Shown piece after piece: positions 53,851-63,524 of a stretch of DNA of 64,000 nucleotides. Position 1 is the stretch's first letter; every line of letters begins with the position of its first letter. The DNA is taken from positions 44,116,303-44,180,302 of the forward strand of contig CM044958.1 of the NCBI GenBank assembly GCA_024516035.1, read 5' to 3'. This DNA is from Bactericera cockerelli (Eukaryota > Arthropoda > Insecta > Hemiptera > Triozidae). A program made the translations under genes and the position numbers. The notes below the pieces were generated by a model that searched no databases, was not told the origin of the DNA, and saw nothing but the letters and a program-made list of their open reading frames with translations.

Positions 53851-53852
53851 TT

Positions 53853-54290
53853 ATGAGTGTTTCACAGCCTTTTTATTTATAAACAATAAATTTACAGTAT
53901 GCTTTATTTACATTTCTATACAATTTACTATAATAATAAACAAAGTCTGATCCCAGGGTGGTGATAATGCCTATGGCATTCTCTTTTTAGTTTTGTAGCC
54001 ATGAAATGACAGTTACTTTAGACACATGTGGTCTGTTTAGTAGCTTGCCCATTTGGCTGTCTCGTAATCTGCCTTCTCTATGATTGACGAGAAGTGATAG
54101 AAGACTTCTCATTGAAATGCTGGGTCAACACGAGCGCACCGGAAGATGTCCCTTACAAACAACTGTAACCAAATTTTGAATGCAAATTTTATCGGCTCTG
54201 GTTTTAAACCCGGGACCTTCCGCATGGCAAGCGAGTGCTTAACCACTGAGCTATTTATCGGCTCTGGGTTTTAAACCCGGGACCGCAACG
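53853..54290 (-). mobile_element. SINE family A with nested LINE tail and duplicated B-box arm
   Basis: GAGTGTTTCACAGCCTTTTT at 53853 is separated from TTTTGTAGCCATGAAATG at 53994 by an inserted inverted LINE tail (53874-53994, with AATGCCTATGGCATTCTC). The remainder of the SINE, diverged, runs to the inverted tRNA head near 54200-54255. Beyond it a second ATCGGCTCTGGGTTTTAAAC repeats the B-box arm already seen at 54190. It is an old copy, consistent with other insertions on top of it. Confidence 0.65.
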
Positions 54291-54299
54291 CAAGGTACC

Positions 54300-54815
54300 A
54301 AGCTCGTACAATTCATAATGATAGAAATTTCTTGCCCTTTTCACATATTACAAGGAAGGTGCACAAAAATCCTAATCCGTAAGGCATTCACTGAGGAAGC
54401 TAAACCATTGCCACTGATCATTTAGAATGTGGTAAAAAAAAGCACACCACAAAGACACAAAAGCCACAGTATTTTTGTTCACCTCCATTGTTGAAGTATT
54501 TTAGCTGCCAGAAAAAGCTCGACATTTCCAAATTCCCACTTAAAATGTCGGCAAGTTTAGATAGGAACGTGACAAAATGATAAAAAATGATTTCCTATTC
54601 TTATAAACCTTTCATTCAAGATTATCTCTCATCCCTCCGATTTCGCTTGTTCTTCCTTCAGTTTCATCCCTCCTCCCCCCTCTACTTTTCATCCCTCTTC
54701 TCCCTTTCCTCTTTTCATCCTTTCTCTCTCCCCTTTTGCATTACCCCATTTATTATTTTCATTGTCTCGTGTGGTTTCAACATGTTTCCGTTTGTGTGGA
54801 GAGGTGTGCTAGCTA
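54300..54815. other. Unannotated stretch with a pyrimidine-rich tract
   Basis: 54640-54745 is strongly C/T-rich (CCCTCCTCCCCCCTCTAC). No gene recognised. Confidence 0.45.
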
Positions 54816-54824
54816 ATCTGCTGT

Positions 54825-55082
54825 TCTCCGGATCATAAGAGCCTTTTTCTCCAGGCTGACAGGAAAAAAATCCTAACACTTCAAAAAATCCTAATACTGT
54901 CCACCAATGCAGCATCGTTTTCCGGAGCATAAGAGCCTTGTCTCCAAGCTGACAGGAGCACTTCATAAAGTCCTAATACTGTCCATCAATACAGCATCGT
55001 TCTCCAGACCATTAGAGGTTTTTCTCCAAGCTGACAGGAGCACTTCATAAAGAACTAAGACTGTCCACCAATACAGAATCCA
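54825..55082. repeat. Tandem repeat, ~92-95-bp unit, about 3 copies
   Basis: CATAAGAGCC (54834), CATAAGAGCC (54928) and CATTAGAGG (55020) mark three units sharing TCTCCAAGCTGACAGGAGCA and CTAATACTGTCCACCAAT. Confidence 0.8.
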
Positions 55083-55114
55083 TCTCGCTGTGCTAACCCT
55101 AGCCCGTCTCAGTA

Positions 55115-55440
55115 CGGACAAGGTAATGCAACATAGCAGATGTGTAATTCTCTTTATCATAGAGGTGAATGTGGTTATTAGTAATGGGTCATCCCCACAA
55201 GGTAAATCAGCTTGACAGAGGTGTAATTCTGTTCAACGTGAATGTAAATGTAATATTAAGAAATGCACAGGTAATGCTACCACAAGGTAAATCAGCTTGA
55301 CAGAGGTGTAATTCTGTTCAGCGTGAATGTAAATGTAATATTAATGAATGCACAGGTAATGCCCCCACAAGGTAAATCAGCTTGGCAGATGTGTAATTCT
55401 GTTGAGGTAAATGAGATATTAATGAATGCACAGCAGACAC
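55115..55440. repeat. Tandem repeat, 85-bp unit, about 3-4 copies
   Basis: GGTAAATCAGCTTGACAGAG starts at 55201, 55286 and 55371, with a more decayed unit upstream near 55117. The units include GTGTAATTCTGTT and AATGCACAGGTAATGC. It follows directly on the 92-95-bp array, although the units are unrelated. Confidence 0.85.
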
Positions 55441-55444
55441 TGAT

Positions 55445-55690
55445 GTTGCACCTTGTATGGCAATGGTGTGTGTCGGGAAGGGTCAGGAGTGAGGTTGGGT
55501 GACAGTGAAAGAGGCTGGGTGGTAGAGGCGGAGGATGTGTTAATTAATGAATGTCGGAGACATGAGGGCATTATTATTCCAATTAACACATTTGTAATTA
55601 ATTAACTTGGAACCATCTCAGGCCCGTTGTGTCTGGGAGTCGCCATCGTCAACTGTTAATGTAACACAACATTCCATGTAGGTGTGCTCA
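55445..55690. promoter_or_regulatory. Candidate cis-regulatory element (TAATTA cluster)
   Basis: A non-repetitive piece holds homeodomain-type words clustered at GTTAATTAATG (about 55539), CCAATTAAC (about 55577) and GTAATTAATTAAC (about 55592), then TTGGAACCATCTCAGGCCCG. It is unlike the repeats around it. Clustered TAATTA words are common in developmental enhancers but also arise by chance in AT-rich DNA. Confidence 0.2.
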
Positions 55691-55694
55691 ACCT

Positions 55695-56430
55695 TCTGAG
55701 GTCGATTCAGTGACAAAATTTGCAGCTGCATTCTTTTTCTTCTTCTAATTTGTCTTTTCCCAAAACAACTTGGGATCGGTATTGTTCAACATTTTCCTCG
55801 TGCTGCGAAAGCAAGATTGCCGGAACCAAAGAACTGAAATTTGCAGGTACATTACAAAAGATAAATACAATTTCCGTGATTTTCTTCTTTTTTTCGTTGC
55901 TAACTATGTTTCTTATGTTTCATTGCTTTTTGTAGTTGAACTGATGCTGCTAAATTTCGCAAGTATCAAATATTTCTCTCATATAATTTTTGTTTTTGAC
56001 CACAATTTTCAGTCTTCGGCCCGGATAGGACTCCGCGTTCTCCCGTGTCTCAGTCAATGGGTGTCACATAGTCAGCCCGTGGCAGATGGACAGTGTTGAG
56101 ATAATTGAAACAACACCACGAGGCGAGTCACTCGTCACTCGCACAAGACTCGGGTTTCACGACAGGACCGACCACACTCGTCATGCTGACCTGGAACCCT
56201 TACCCCCCTTCCAATTATAACTCTCTCTCTCAGTGTTTATCGAATTAATGTGAATTAAAAAAAAAAAAACAGTGTAAACCGGAAAGTGAAAAGTTTGACT
56301 AGATGTGCATAATATTATGAATATCAGAACATACCTGCACAGCTGTTTCGATCTTCTTTGCCTTTATCAGCAGGTAATAGTTCTTAATATCCATGCCATC
56401 AACTAACCTCTCTATTTTAATCAGTATACA
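55695..56430. other. Unannotated stretch
   Basis: 56010-56215 is GC-richer and not obviously repetitive (CACGAGGCGAGTCACTCG). No coding homology recognised. Confidence 0.4.
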
Positions 56431-56432
56431 CT

Positions 56433-57423
56433 ATCCCCCAAAAAATATCACTTCGTGACATAAAAAAGTCCCGCCAAGTCGTTCCCCAAAAATATTTCAG
56501 TTCCCAAATTCATCCCTCCCTCCCTTCCCAAAAAATATATTAGTTATTTGTGACCTCCCCCAAAAAAATTATTGAAATCAATTTATGGCCCCGCCTTTTA
56601 TTCATTCACCTGAGTGCAACAGTATACTTATTAATAGCCTCCCCTCTCTCTTTCTTCTAATGTCCTCTTTCTTTTGTTCCTTATTGCATGTTGGAATGTT
56701 TCCTTTACAAACTCAGAACTTAAGTCTTATTTCCTTGCTCCTTTCACCGACTTGGGCTCTTGGCGGAGTACCACTAACTGGGAATAATTTTTTTTAATCT
56801 AATAGACAGTGCTATTTTGAAAGAATTAAAAAGAGATAATTTAACATAATGGTTCTTATGGAGAACAGGAAATGAGAAGTCTAGCCGACCGCGACCCAAG
56901 GATGCATTATCTGTATCTAAGTCGCAAAATATCTGCCACCAACGAGAATTGGACCATCAGAACAAGTCACGATTCCGGCTCATTTCCAAGGAACACATGT
57001 TTACATATGTCTACATTTATATATAATCTTAGAAAAAAACCAAGACATCAGTTCCTTTGGCTAAGAACGGACCTGCTTGGTGGTACTCCGCCAAGAGCCC
57101 AAGTCGGTGAAAGGAGCAAGGAAATAAGACTTAAGTTCTGAGTTTGTAAAGGAAACATTCCAACATGCAATAAGGAACAAAAGAAAGAGGACATTAGAAG
57201 AAAGAGAGAGGGGAGGCTATTAATAAGTATACTGTTGCACTCAGGTGAATGAATAAAAGGCGGGGCCATAAATTGATTTCAATAATTTTTTTGGGGGAGG
57301 TCACAAATAACTAATATATATTTTTTGGGAAGGGAGGGAGGGATGAATTTGGGAACTGAAATATTTTTGGGGAACGACTTGGCGGGACTTTTTTATGTCA
57401 CGAAGTGATATTTTTTGGGGGAT
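56433..57423. mobile_element. Foldback element with 340-bp arms
   Basis: Arms 56433-56774 and 57080-57423 are near-perfect inverted repeats, starting ATCCCCCAAAAAATATCACT and ending AGTGATATTTTTTGGGGGAT. The proof is visible in translation: the same frame beginning MAPPFIHSPECNSILINS is read on the plus strand from 56585 and on the minus strand from 57269. The 305-base spacer (56775-57079) is unrelated. No clear target duplication. No transposase. Confidence 0.85.
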
Positions 57424-57424
57424 C

Positions 57425-57660
57425 TTATAACTTTTTGTAGTGGCCCTGTACTCGTATAGGTGTGCGGTGAATGATACATGTTGTTTCAATATAAAACTAT
57501 TTAACATATTAAATAATGACTTTAAAGGAACAAGTGTTGATAAATGATACAGTTTGAATGTGAAGATAAAGATTTTAGTTTGATATTCTTACCTAAGCAC
57601 AGTATCCTTCTCCAAATTATTCTTTCACCTAAAAAGTAGATATGCGACTTTTGACTCATC
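57425..57660. other. Unannotated short stretch
   Basis: Nothing recognised between the foldback and the dispersed repeat. Confidence 0.4.
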
Positions 57661-57664
57661 TGGG

Positions 57665-58075
57665 AGAGTGATAATACACCTATACACCAACTTTTTTCTG
57701 AGCTCTGAAAATGATCCTTTTCCCAATTAAGGGTCAAATGTCCCTTTTAGGTTAATAGAACAATAAAAAAGCACACCTACCACTCACGAGAAAAATTTTT
57801 GCCATCGTTTGTGAAAATCGGTCAAGTAGTTTTGGCTGTAGAGCGGTCAACGTGAAAGAAGAATCAGAAAATGATGAAAAAAAATGACGTTTTTAAAGTT
57901 TGGTTTTCTCCAACTTAACTCAAACGATTTTGATGGTTCTTTTTTCAAAGCTTGTCTTTATCGTGCCCCAATCTATATTTATTTATAGTCCGAGTTCCTT
58001 CATCACTTGTACTTTTTTTCCTACAACTACAAGAATTGTGCTAATTTTGCTCTGGCGTATAACCTCACTTAGTGA
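57665..58075 (+). repeat. Dispersed ~390-bp repeat, copy 1
   Basis: TGAGCTCTGAAAATGATCCT, GAAAATCGGTCAAGTAGTTT, TGGCTGTAGAGCGGTCAACG, AACTTAACTCAAACGATTT, TCGTGCCCCAATCT and CATCACTTGTACTTTTT recur in the same order at 59545-59935. About 80 percent identity by eye. No coding frame shared by both copies. Confidence 0.85.
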
Positions 58076-58334
58076 GTTCGTTCTCACTGTGTTCGGCTAA
58101 TTATGTTTAAAAGAAGGTAAGATAACAAGCGAGACCCTCCCTCAAGTCGAAGAACGATTAGAGATATAGTCCGGGTTATTCTAAAATTAATCCCGTTTCA
58201 TAAATTGGCACTGTGTCACAGATTTTTACAAGGATGCTGTGTGGTGCCATTCATTTTATCCAGATGGGCCCCTCAACTGGTTCAAATAGTGGGTACACCC
58301 TGAACATATTTCCTTAATTTATGTCAGATATAAT

Positions 58335-58430
58335 AATAAGGACTTTTAAGTCCCATTATTCCAGCAGTATGCCCAAGATGTATTATTATGAGGTAAAAAT
58401 CCCAAATGGGAGGATAACTATGTATTTTTA
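58335..58430 (-). mobile_element. SINE family E tail fragment
   Basis: AAGTCCCATTATTCCAGCAG, TATGCCCAAGATG and AAATCCCAAATGGGAGGATA match, inverted, the 3' end at 62732-62822. Confidence 0.6.
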
Positions 58431-58659
58431 CAATTCATTTCTGTGAAAGAATACTGAGAACGAAGCTTATTGTGTTGAGTAATAAATGTATAAATATATT
58501 TTTTTTAACTTTTAATTTTTTATTTTATATTATAAATGAGGTACAACACAACCCACAACAAAAAGGTTAATAGTACCTCATAAACTCACTAAATTTAATG
58601 TAAATTATGTAAAACTAAAACAAGTAAAGAGTATTTTGTTTTTTAAAAAAATTCACATG

Positions 58660-58742
58660 TCTCAGCTCGAACCCGCGGACCTCTAGCATCTCCCGCTTTT
58701 CACAGTGCCGCCTTAACCACTGAGCTAACTGACCTGTTGACA
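58660..58742 (-). mobile_element. tRNA-like SINE head
   Basis: On the minus strand GTCAGTTAGCTCAGTGGTTA and AGGCGGCACTGTGAAAAGCG, then CCGCGGGTTCGAGCTGAG. It has good A and B boxes with an extended variable region, but the 3' acceptor stem does not close. No second copy of its tail was found in the window. Confidence 0.5.
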
Positions 58743-58744
58743 TA

Positions 58745-59280
58745 GTGCCGTGGTGTTTGCAACATATAAAAGCTTCAATTTATTTTACTTTGTATAATAA
58801 TATTTTTAGCGGCCAGTGAAAGAAATATTTACTAGAGAGAATTGGATAGGGAGGAAAAAGCCTTTCACTTCCTATGTACCTAACATTCCTAATTAGGAAT
58901 AGGTATTAGCTAGTGTAGGGGCTATTACAAAGTTTTCTATGAAACTTCTACATTTCCCACTTAAAAAGGTCCCCAAATATTTATGACATTCATGTTACAC
59001 ATACATTATGTAACATTGGGTACTAGAGATTTTTTTTACATTTTTGAACCTAATATACCTAACCAACATTTTAGAAGAAAAAAAAATCTTGTATTTTTCA
59101 CTCCTTGGGCATTACAGGTTTATTATAGCTATGTATGTATGAAATTATTTGTGGTCAAGCACAAGGCCTCTTCACAAATTTTGTGGGTAGTGCAGCATTA
59201 CTAAGAGCCTCCTTTACTTTTCAAATTCTATTACATTAATTTATTTTAACTCTGGTAATGCCGTCACTGGTCGTTACTTA
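58745..59280. other. Unannotated AT-rich stretch
   Basis: Nothing recognised. Confidence 0.45.
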
Positions 59281-59282
59281 TT

Positions 59283-59440
59283 CAGTAACTACTCATTTTT
59301 CCTCACGAGGTATGAGTGGACCCCAAACACCCAAGTAAAGTGCAGAAAAATTCCTGCCCAGCTGGGCATCGAATACAGGCCACCATGCGTGGTAAGCTTA
59401 GCGCGCTAACTCACTCATTTATGGGTGAGTTAGCGCGACT
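59283..59440 (-). mobile_element. tRNA-derived SINE, family D, with inverted A-box hairpin
   Basis: CTCATTTTTCCTCACGAGGT, ATGAGTGGACCCCAAACACC and CTGCCCAGCTGGGCATCG match the copy at 14860. At 59402-59437 CGCGCTAACTCAC is followed, after ten bases, by its exact complement GTGAGTTAGCGCG, a perfect 13-bp stem. Confidence 0.6.
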
Positions 59441-59544
59441 TTTTATGGGTTAGTATACCTTTATACAATTTCACATCGGGACATGTGGATTGAAAGGTTT
59501 GTGAATGAATAGGTATATACATAATAAACTAGAGTAAATATCTA

Positions 59545-59935
59545 TACTCCAATGTTATTCTGAGCTCTGAAAATGATCCTTTTCCTAATTAACGGCCAAA
59601 TGGTAGCTTTTGGGATAATGAAACCATAAAAAGGCACACCTACCACCCAGAAGAAAAAAAATGAGCCATCGTTCATGAAAATCGGTCCAGTAGTTTTGGC
59701 TGTAGAGCGGTCAACGTCAAAGAAGAAGCAGAATTTTTTGAAAAAAAATGACGTTTTTACAGTGTGTTTTTGACCAACTTAACTCAAACGATTTCGATGT
59801 TTCTTTTTTAAAAGCTTGTCTATTATCGTGCCCCAATCTGTATATGTAGTTCAATTTCCTCCATCACTTGTACTTTTTCTCCTACAACTACACGAAATGT
59901 GCTACTTATGCTGTCGCGTATAGTATACTCTTGGT
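59545..59935 (+). repeat. Dispersed ~390-bp repeat, copy 2
   Basis: Same order of blocks as at 57665-58075, for example GAAAATCGGTCCAGTAGTTT, TGGCTGTAGAGCGGTCAACG and ATCGTGCCCCAATCTG. Direct orientation relative to copy 1. Confidence 0.85.
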
Positions 59936-59994
59936 AGCGCGCGAACTATTTCGATTGACTTGGCGGGTCGGAGCGCTACCGCGCTCCTTAATAC

Positions 59995-60835
59995 AGGGTG
60001 AGCAGTGAGCATAAAGTCTCACCCCACCCCCCGTATCTCGAAAATGGCTGAAAATACAAGAAAACGCAAAAACACGTATCCCTTCGATTTTAAGGGGATT
60101 ATTTTTCAGCCAAAAAAAATTGCCTACACGGCCCCAGTCAGGCTGGGCATGGACCAACTTTAAAATCTTAAATAGAATGGTATGTCTTGTGGCATATTGT
60201 TTTAAAGGTCTCATAGAGAAGTTCATTACAACAAATTTTAGTGAGCTACGACTCACGGTTCTTGAGATACAGGGTCGGACGTCCTGCGTAATATCCTTAT
60301 ATTTTGACCTATATAACTTGTTGACCGTAATTTCCATGAAATTTGAAATTTGTTGATAATAATTCCTTATGGCAAGAACTTTCGAACAAGTTAAAATTTG
60401 ATTTGTTTTTTTCGTTAAAATTTTTCGGACTGTTCGTCCGGTTGGCTGACGAAACCGACCAGAAACTAACATGAACAGAGTATGTCGAGTTATAACTTTT
60501 TCGACAGGGCTTGTCATAAAGAGTTATTATCAACAAATTTCATTTTTCTATAATTTACGGTTAACGAGTTATAGGTCAAATATATGGATATTACGCAGAA
60601 CGTTCGACCCTGTATTTCGAGAACGGTAAGTCGTAGCTCACTGAAATTTGTTGTAATGAATTTCTCTTTATGATACCTTTAAAACAATAGGCCACAAGAC
60701 ATACCATTCTATTTAAGATTTTAAAGTCCACATATTTTGACCTATAACTCTCGCCTTTCAAGAATCCTCTTCCCAGAAAGATCACCGGTTTTACTGGAAT
60801 TAAATCATACAAAGTACAAGAGTCGCCCTGTTCAT
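59995..60835. mobile_element. Inverted-repeat element (fourth foldback-like)
   Basis: Arms about 60157-60400 and 60490-60735 are inverted repeats. AATCTTAAATAGAATGGTAT at left faces ATACCATTCTATTTAAGATT at right. GATACAGGGTCGGACG faces CGTTCGACCCTGTATTTC with a few changes. The same peptide word ILNRMVCLVAYCFKG is readable on both strands. A TACAGGGTGAGC word at 59995 and CGCCCTGTTC near 60824 could be outer ends, but this is uncertain. Confidence 0.6.
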
Positions 60836-60839
60836 TTCT

Positions 60840-61615
60840 TAATTTTTTACAATCCAACATATTGTAACTAAACTTCTTGAATTGTCATCATCTTCTCGTT
60901 ATTTTTCCTTTTGTAATATAGTTCGGTATGAGTTTTCTACCCTTAGAAAACATTAGACAGCGCTGTATAAACTATCTATCTATATTCTATTATATTAAAG
61001 TGGTGTTTTTAAACTTTATAGTTGCTGTTTTTATATACACCACTGCTAACTGAACTAATCCATCAGTCTCTTTGAATGGTTCTTGGACTATAACACAATA
61101 GTGTTTCAAAATTTCAAACTTTTTGCCACGTCTGAGGCCAAAACTCCTCAGTTTACTCCTTCACAAGGCTTCCTCTACTGTTGTATCTTTCTTCTCAACC
61201 CCTACGTCATATCTCTAGCTACTGCACCAGTGGAAACACTCCTCAGATTGATATTGAATTCGCCCATGAGTTTCATGTCGCCGAGTTTCATCCTGATATT
61301 TCCCACGGGTGCCATGTTATGAAGATAACAGCTTCACACACTTCGTCTTGAGGAATGAGAGACACTTCTGCTCTGTTTCGATAAAGATGTATGAAAATAA
61401 CTCAAACTCGGAGAAATAAATTCTCGAAAACAATCTCTCGCTACAAATGATAATAAATTGTCGGCGGGGGGAAAACAGCGGTGAGAGATACCGATATCCA
61501 CTATAGGGTTTTCAAGTTGGTGATGGGAGTGAGCGAAACGTTTCCAAATAATAGAACCTTCTCAAAAATAGTATTTTATGTTCAAAAACAGTTTCGGAAG
61601 CCACATGGTGTATTT
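60840..61615. other. Unannotated stretch
   Basis: No recognised feature. Confidence 0.45.
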
Positions 61616-61619
61616 GTTA

Positions 61620-61862
61620 CGATTCATGGTTCTACGGATCTTGAAAAACACCTAAAAACATGAAATCGGGGATTGGGAACGTTAAATTTTCAAAAAGATT
61701 TGTCAAATTAGCGATCGTGTAGTAAATCGAAGGTTTTGCTCGCCAAACCGAGGTGGCAAAACCGCTAATTTGACGAATCCTTTTGGATCTAACGTTCCCA
61801 ATACCCGGTTTCGTGTTTTTTGGGTGTGTTTCTAGATTCGTAGAAGCGGTCATCATTGAATT
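61620..61862. mobile_element. Hairpin MITE
   Basis: Left GGGATTGGGAACGTTAAATT and CAAATTAGCGAT face right GCTAATTTGACGAATCC and AACGTTCCCAATACCCGG. The match extends outward through TTCTACGGATCTTG / CTAGATTCGTAGAAG. The arms are about 90 bases of imperfect inverted repeat around a small loop. No coding. Confidence 0.6.
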
Positions 61863-61864
61863 CA

Positions 61865-62380
61865 TTTGTAATGAGCGGTGAAGACACAAAATTTGAGGGG
61901 ATTATTTGAGGCGAAACAAAAATCCTCAAATTTGAATGTACAATACCAGAAATGATTTTTGGGATTGATACTTGTCTGGTAGGTACATATGTTCCTAAGT
62001 TATCTGGTTTTTCAATAATTTCCTTAAACAGACATTATTTTAAGGTAATTTCGATTTCGAAACTTCTCTTCATCTAATTTTAGGTCGGTTGTTATCGCAT
62101 TTGGTGCAAATATAAATAATTAATCCTGAGAAGCAATGTAAATAATCATGCTTTTAGTTTAATTAGCTATATTTTACGTTCTTTTAATCCCTTCGTTGCA
62201 ATACTTTCTAAACAGAATTTCTTCCCTTGAGAACATACACTACTAATATTATAAAACAACGTGCTCCTTGTATTCTACGTTTAACCCAACACAGACAAAG
62301 TGGTTCTTATATCTCAAGTTTATCTCTCTAGAACTCACCATAACCAATGTGCTCCCTTTTCCCTCAGTTTATCTGTCCTG
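61865..62380. other. Unannotated AT-rich stretch
   Basis: Nothing recognised. Confidence 0.45.
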
Positions 62381-62384
62381 TCTA

Positions 62385-62825
62385 TACCGGTAACTCAGTG
62401 GTAAAGGTGGCACTCTGTGAATCCAAAGATTCCAGAGTTCGTGGGTTCGAAACCCAGCCAGGACATGACAAGTTATCCTGATGAAATGCTCACGCGGTTC
62501 CAGGGCGATTTTCCTATACTGAGTGGTCATACATCAGGGAGGTTTTAGTTGGTAGGTGCTGGTAAGAAAATTACCAGCAAGTCCAACATAACCTGGCGAG
62601 ATCCGAAATGGGTGTGCAAGGGTGGATAACCACACTTGCAAGTCTATTTTGAGGTATCGTTTGGTAAACATGAGCTTTCCTACCTTGTTGTATGATTATC
62701 AGTTTAGTTTCTTTGTAAAAAAAAAAAAAGTTATCCTCCCATTTGGAATTTTTACCACATAATTATATTTGTGTCTTGGGCTTACTGCTGGAATAATGGG
62801 ATTTAATAGTCCTAATCGCGCAGTA
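62385..62825 (+). mobile_element. tRNA-derived SINE, family E, long copy
   Basis: The head has GGTAACTCAGTGGTAAAGGT (A box), CTGTGAATCC and GTGGGTTCGAAACCCAGCC (B box). The body has GGTTTTAGTTGGTAGGTGCT, AAATTACCAGCAAGTCC and GGTGTGCAAGGGTGGATAAC. After an A-run at about 62720 the shared end TTATCCTCCCATTTGGAATT...CTGCTGGAATAATGGGA follows. The end is shared with 25030-25190 and 58335-58430. Confidence 0.65.
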
Positions 62826-62829
62826 TAAA

Positions 62830-63225
62830 TGAAACGATATTATTTTATCTCTTCAGAACTTAGCAATCTCAGCATAACCAAAATTTTCCCTATTTCCTCA
62901 GGTAAATACTGAAGATGCAAAAGTCCAAAGTTGAGTGACGTAGCGCACGTGTCCACTCATACCTATTGAGGAAAAAATAGTCGCTGAATGTATGACTAGT
63001 GACACCATTATGACTATTCCTAATTTTAAGCAATATATTCAGTAGTGAAATTTATACACACATAAACATGAGCAACACTACATAATACAACACGCTCAGG
63101 ACACGGCAGGAGCCCAGAAAATTGCTTTCTGGCGTCCTCAGGTGTGAATACCCCAGCAATCCCTTTCACCACCATGACACATACATCATGGACACGGAAA
63201 GTAAAGTAAGTAAGTATGACTATTT
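62830..63225. other. Mostly unannotated, with a family D scrap
   Basis: GTGTCCACTCATACCTATTG at about 62950 resembles part of family D. Nothing else recognised. Confidence 0.35.
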
Positions 63226-63227
63226 TT

Positions 63228-63522
63228 TTTTTTTTTTTTTTTTTTCAAAAGATGAATGTTTCACAGCCTTATTTTGTAGCCATGAAACAACAGCTACTGT
63301 AGACGCTTGTGGTCAGTGTTGTAGCCTGGCTATCCCGTAGTATGCCTCCCCTCTGATTGGCGAGAAGTGACACAATACTTCCCATATAGGTACTGGGTCA
63401 ACACGAGCGCTCTGGAAGGTATCCGTTACAAACAATTGTAACCAAATTAAAAATGCAATTTTTTTTTCGGTGCGGGGGTTCGAACCTGGGACTTTAACCA
63501 CTGAGCTATTCGTGCTCTACGA
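63228..63522 (-). mobile_element. tRNA-derived SINE, family A
   Basis: T-run, AAGATGAATGTTTCACAGCC, ATTTTGTAGCCATGAAACAA, GTCAGTGTTGTAGCC, GATTGGCGAGAAGTGACAC and CGAGCGCTCTGGAAGGTATC. The inverted head follows with GGGGGTTCGAACCTGGGAC and AACCACTGAGCTATTCG. A 20-base deletion lies between the B-box and A-box complements relative to 42541. Confidence 0.85.
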
Positions 63523-63524
63523 TA

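Noticed and set aside
59906..60517. 203-residue minus-strand open frame
   Set aside because: It lies across the inverted-repeat element at 59995-60835 and shares its peptide words with the opposite strand. No known domain.
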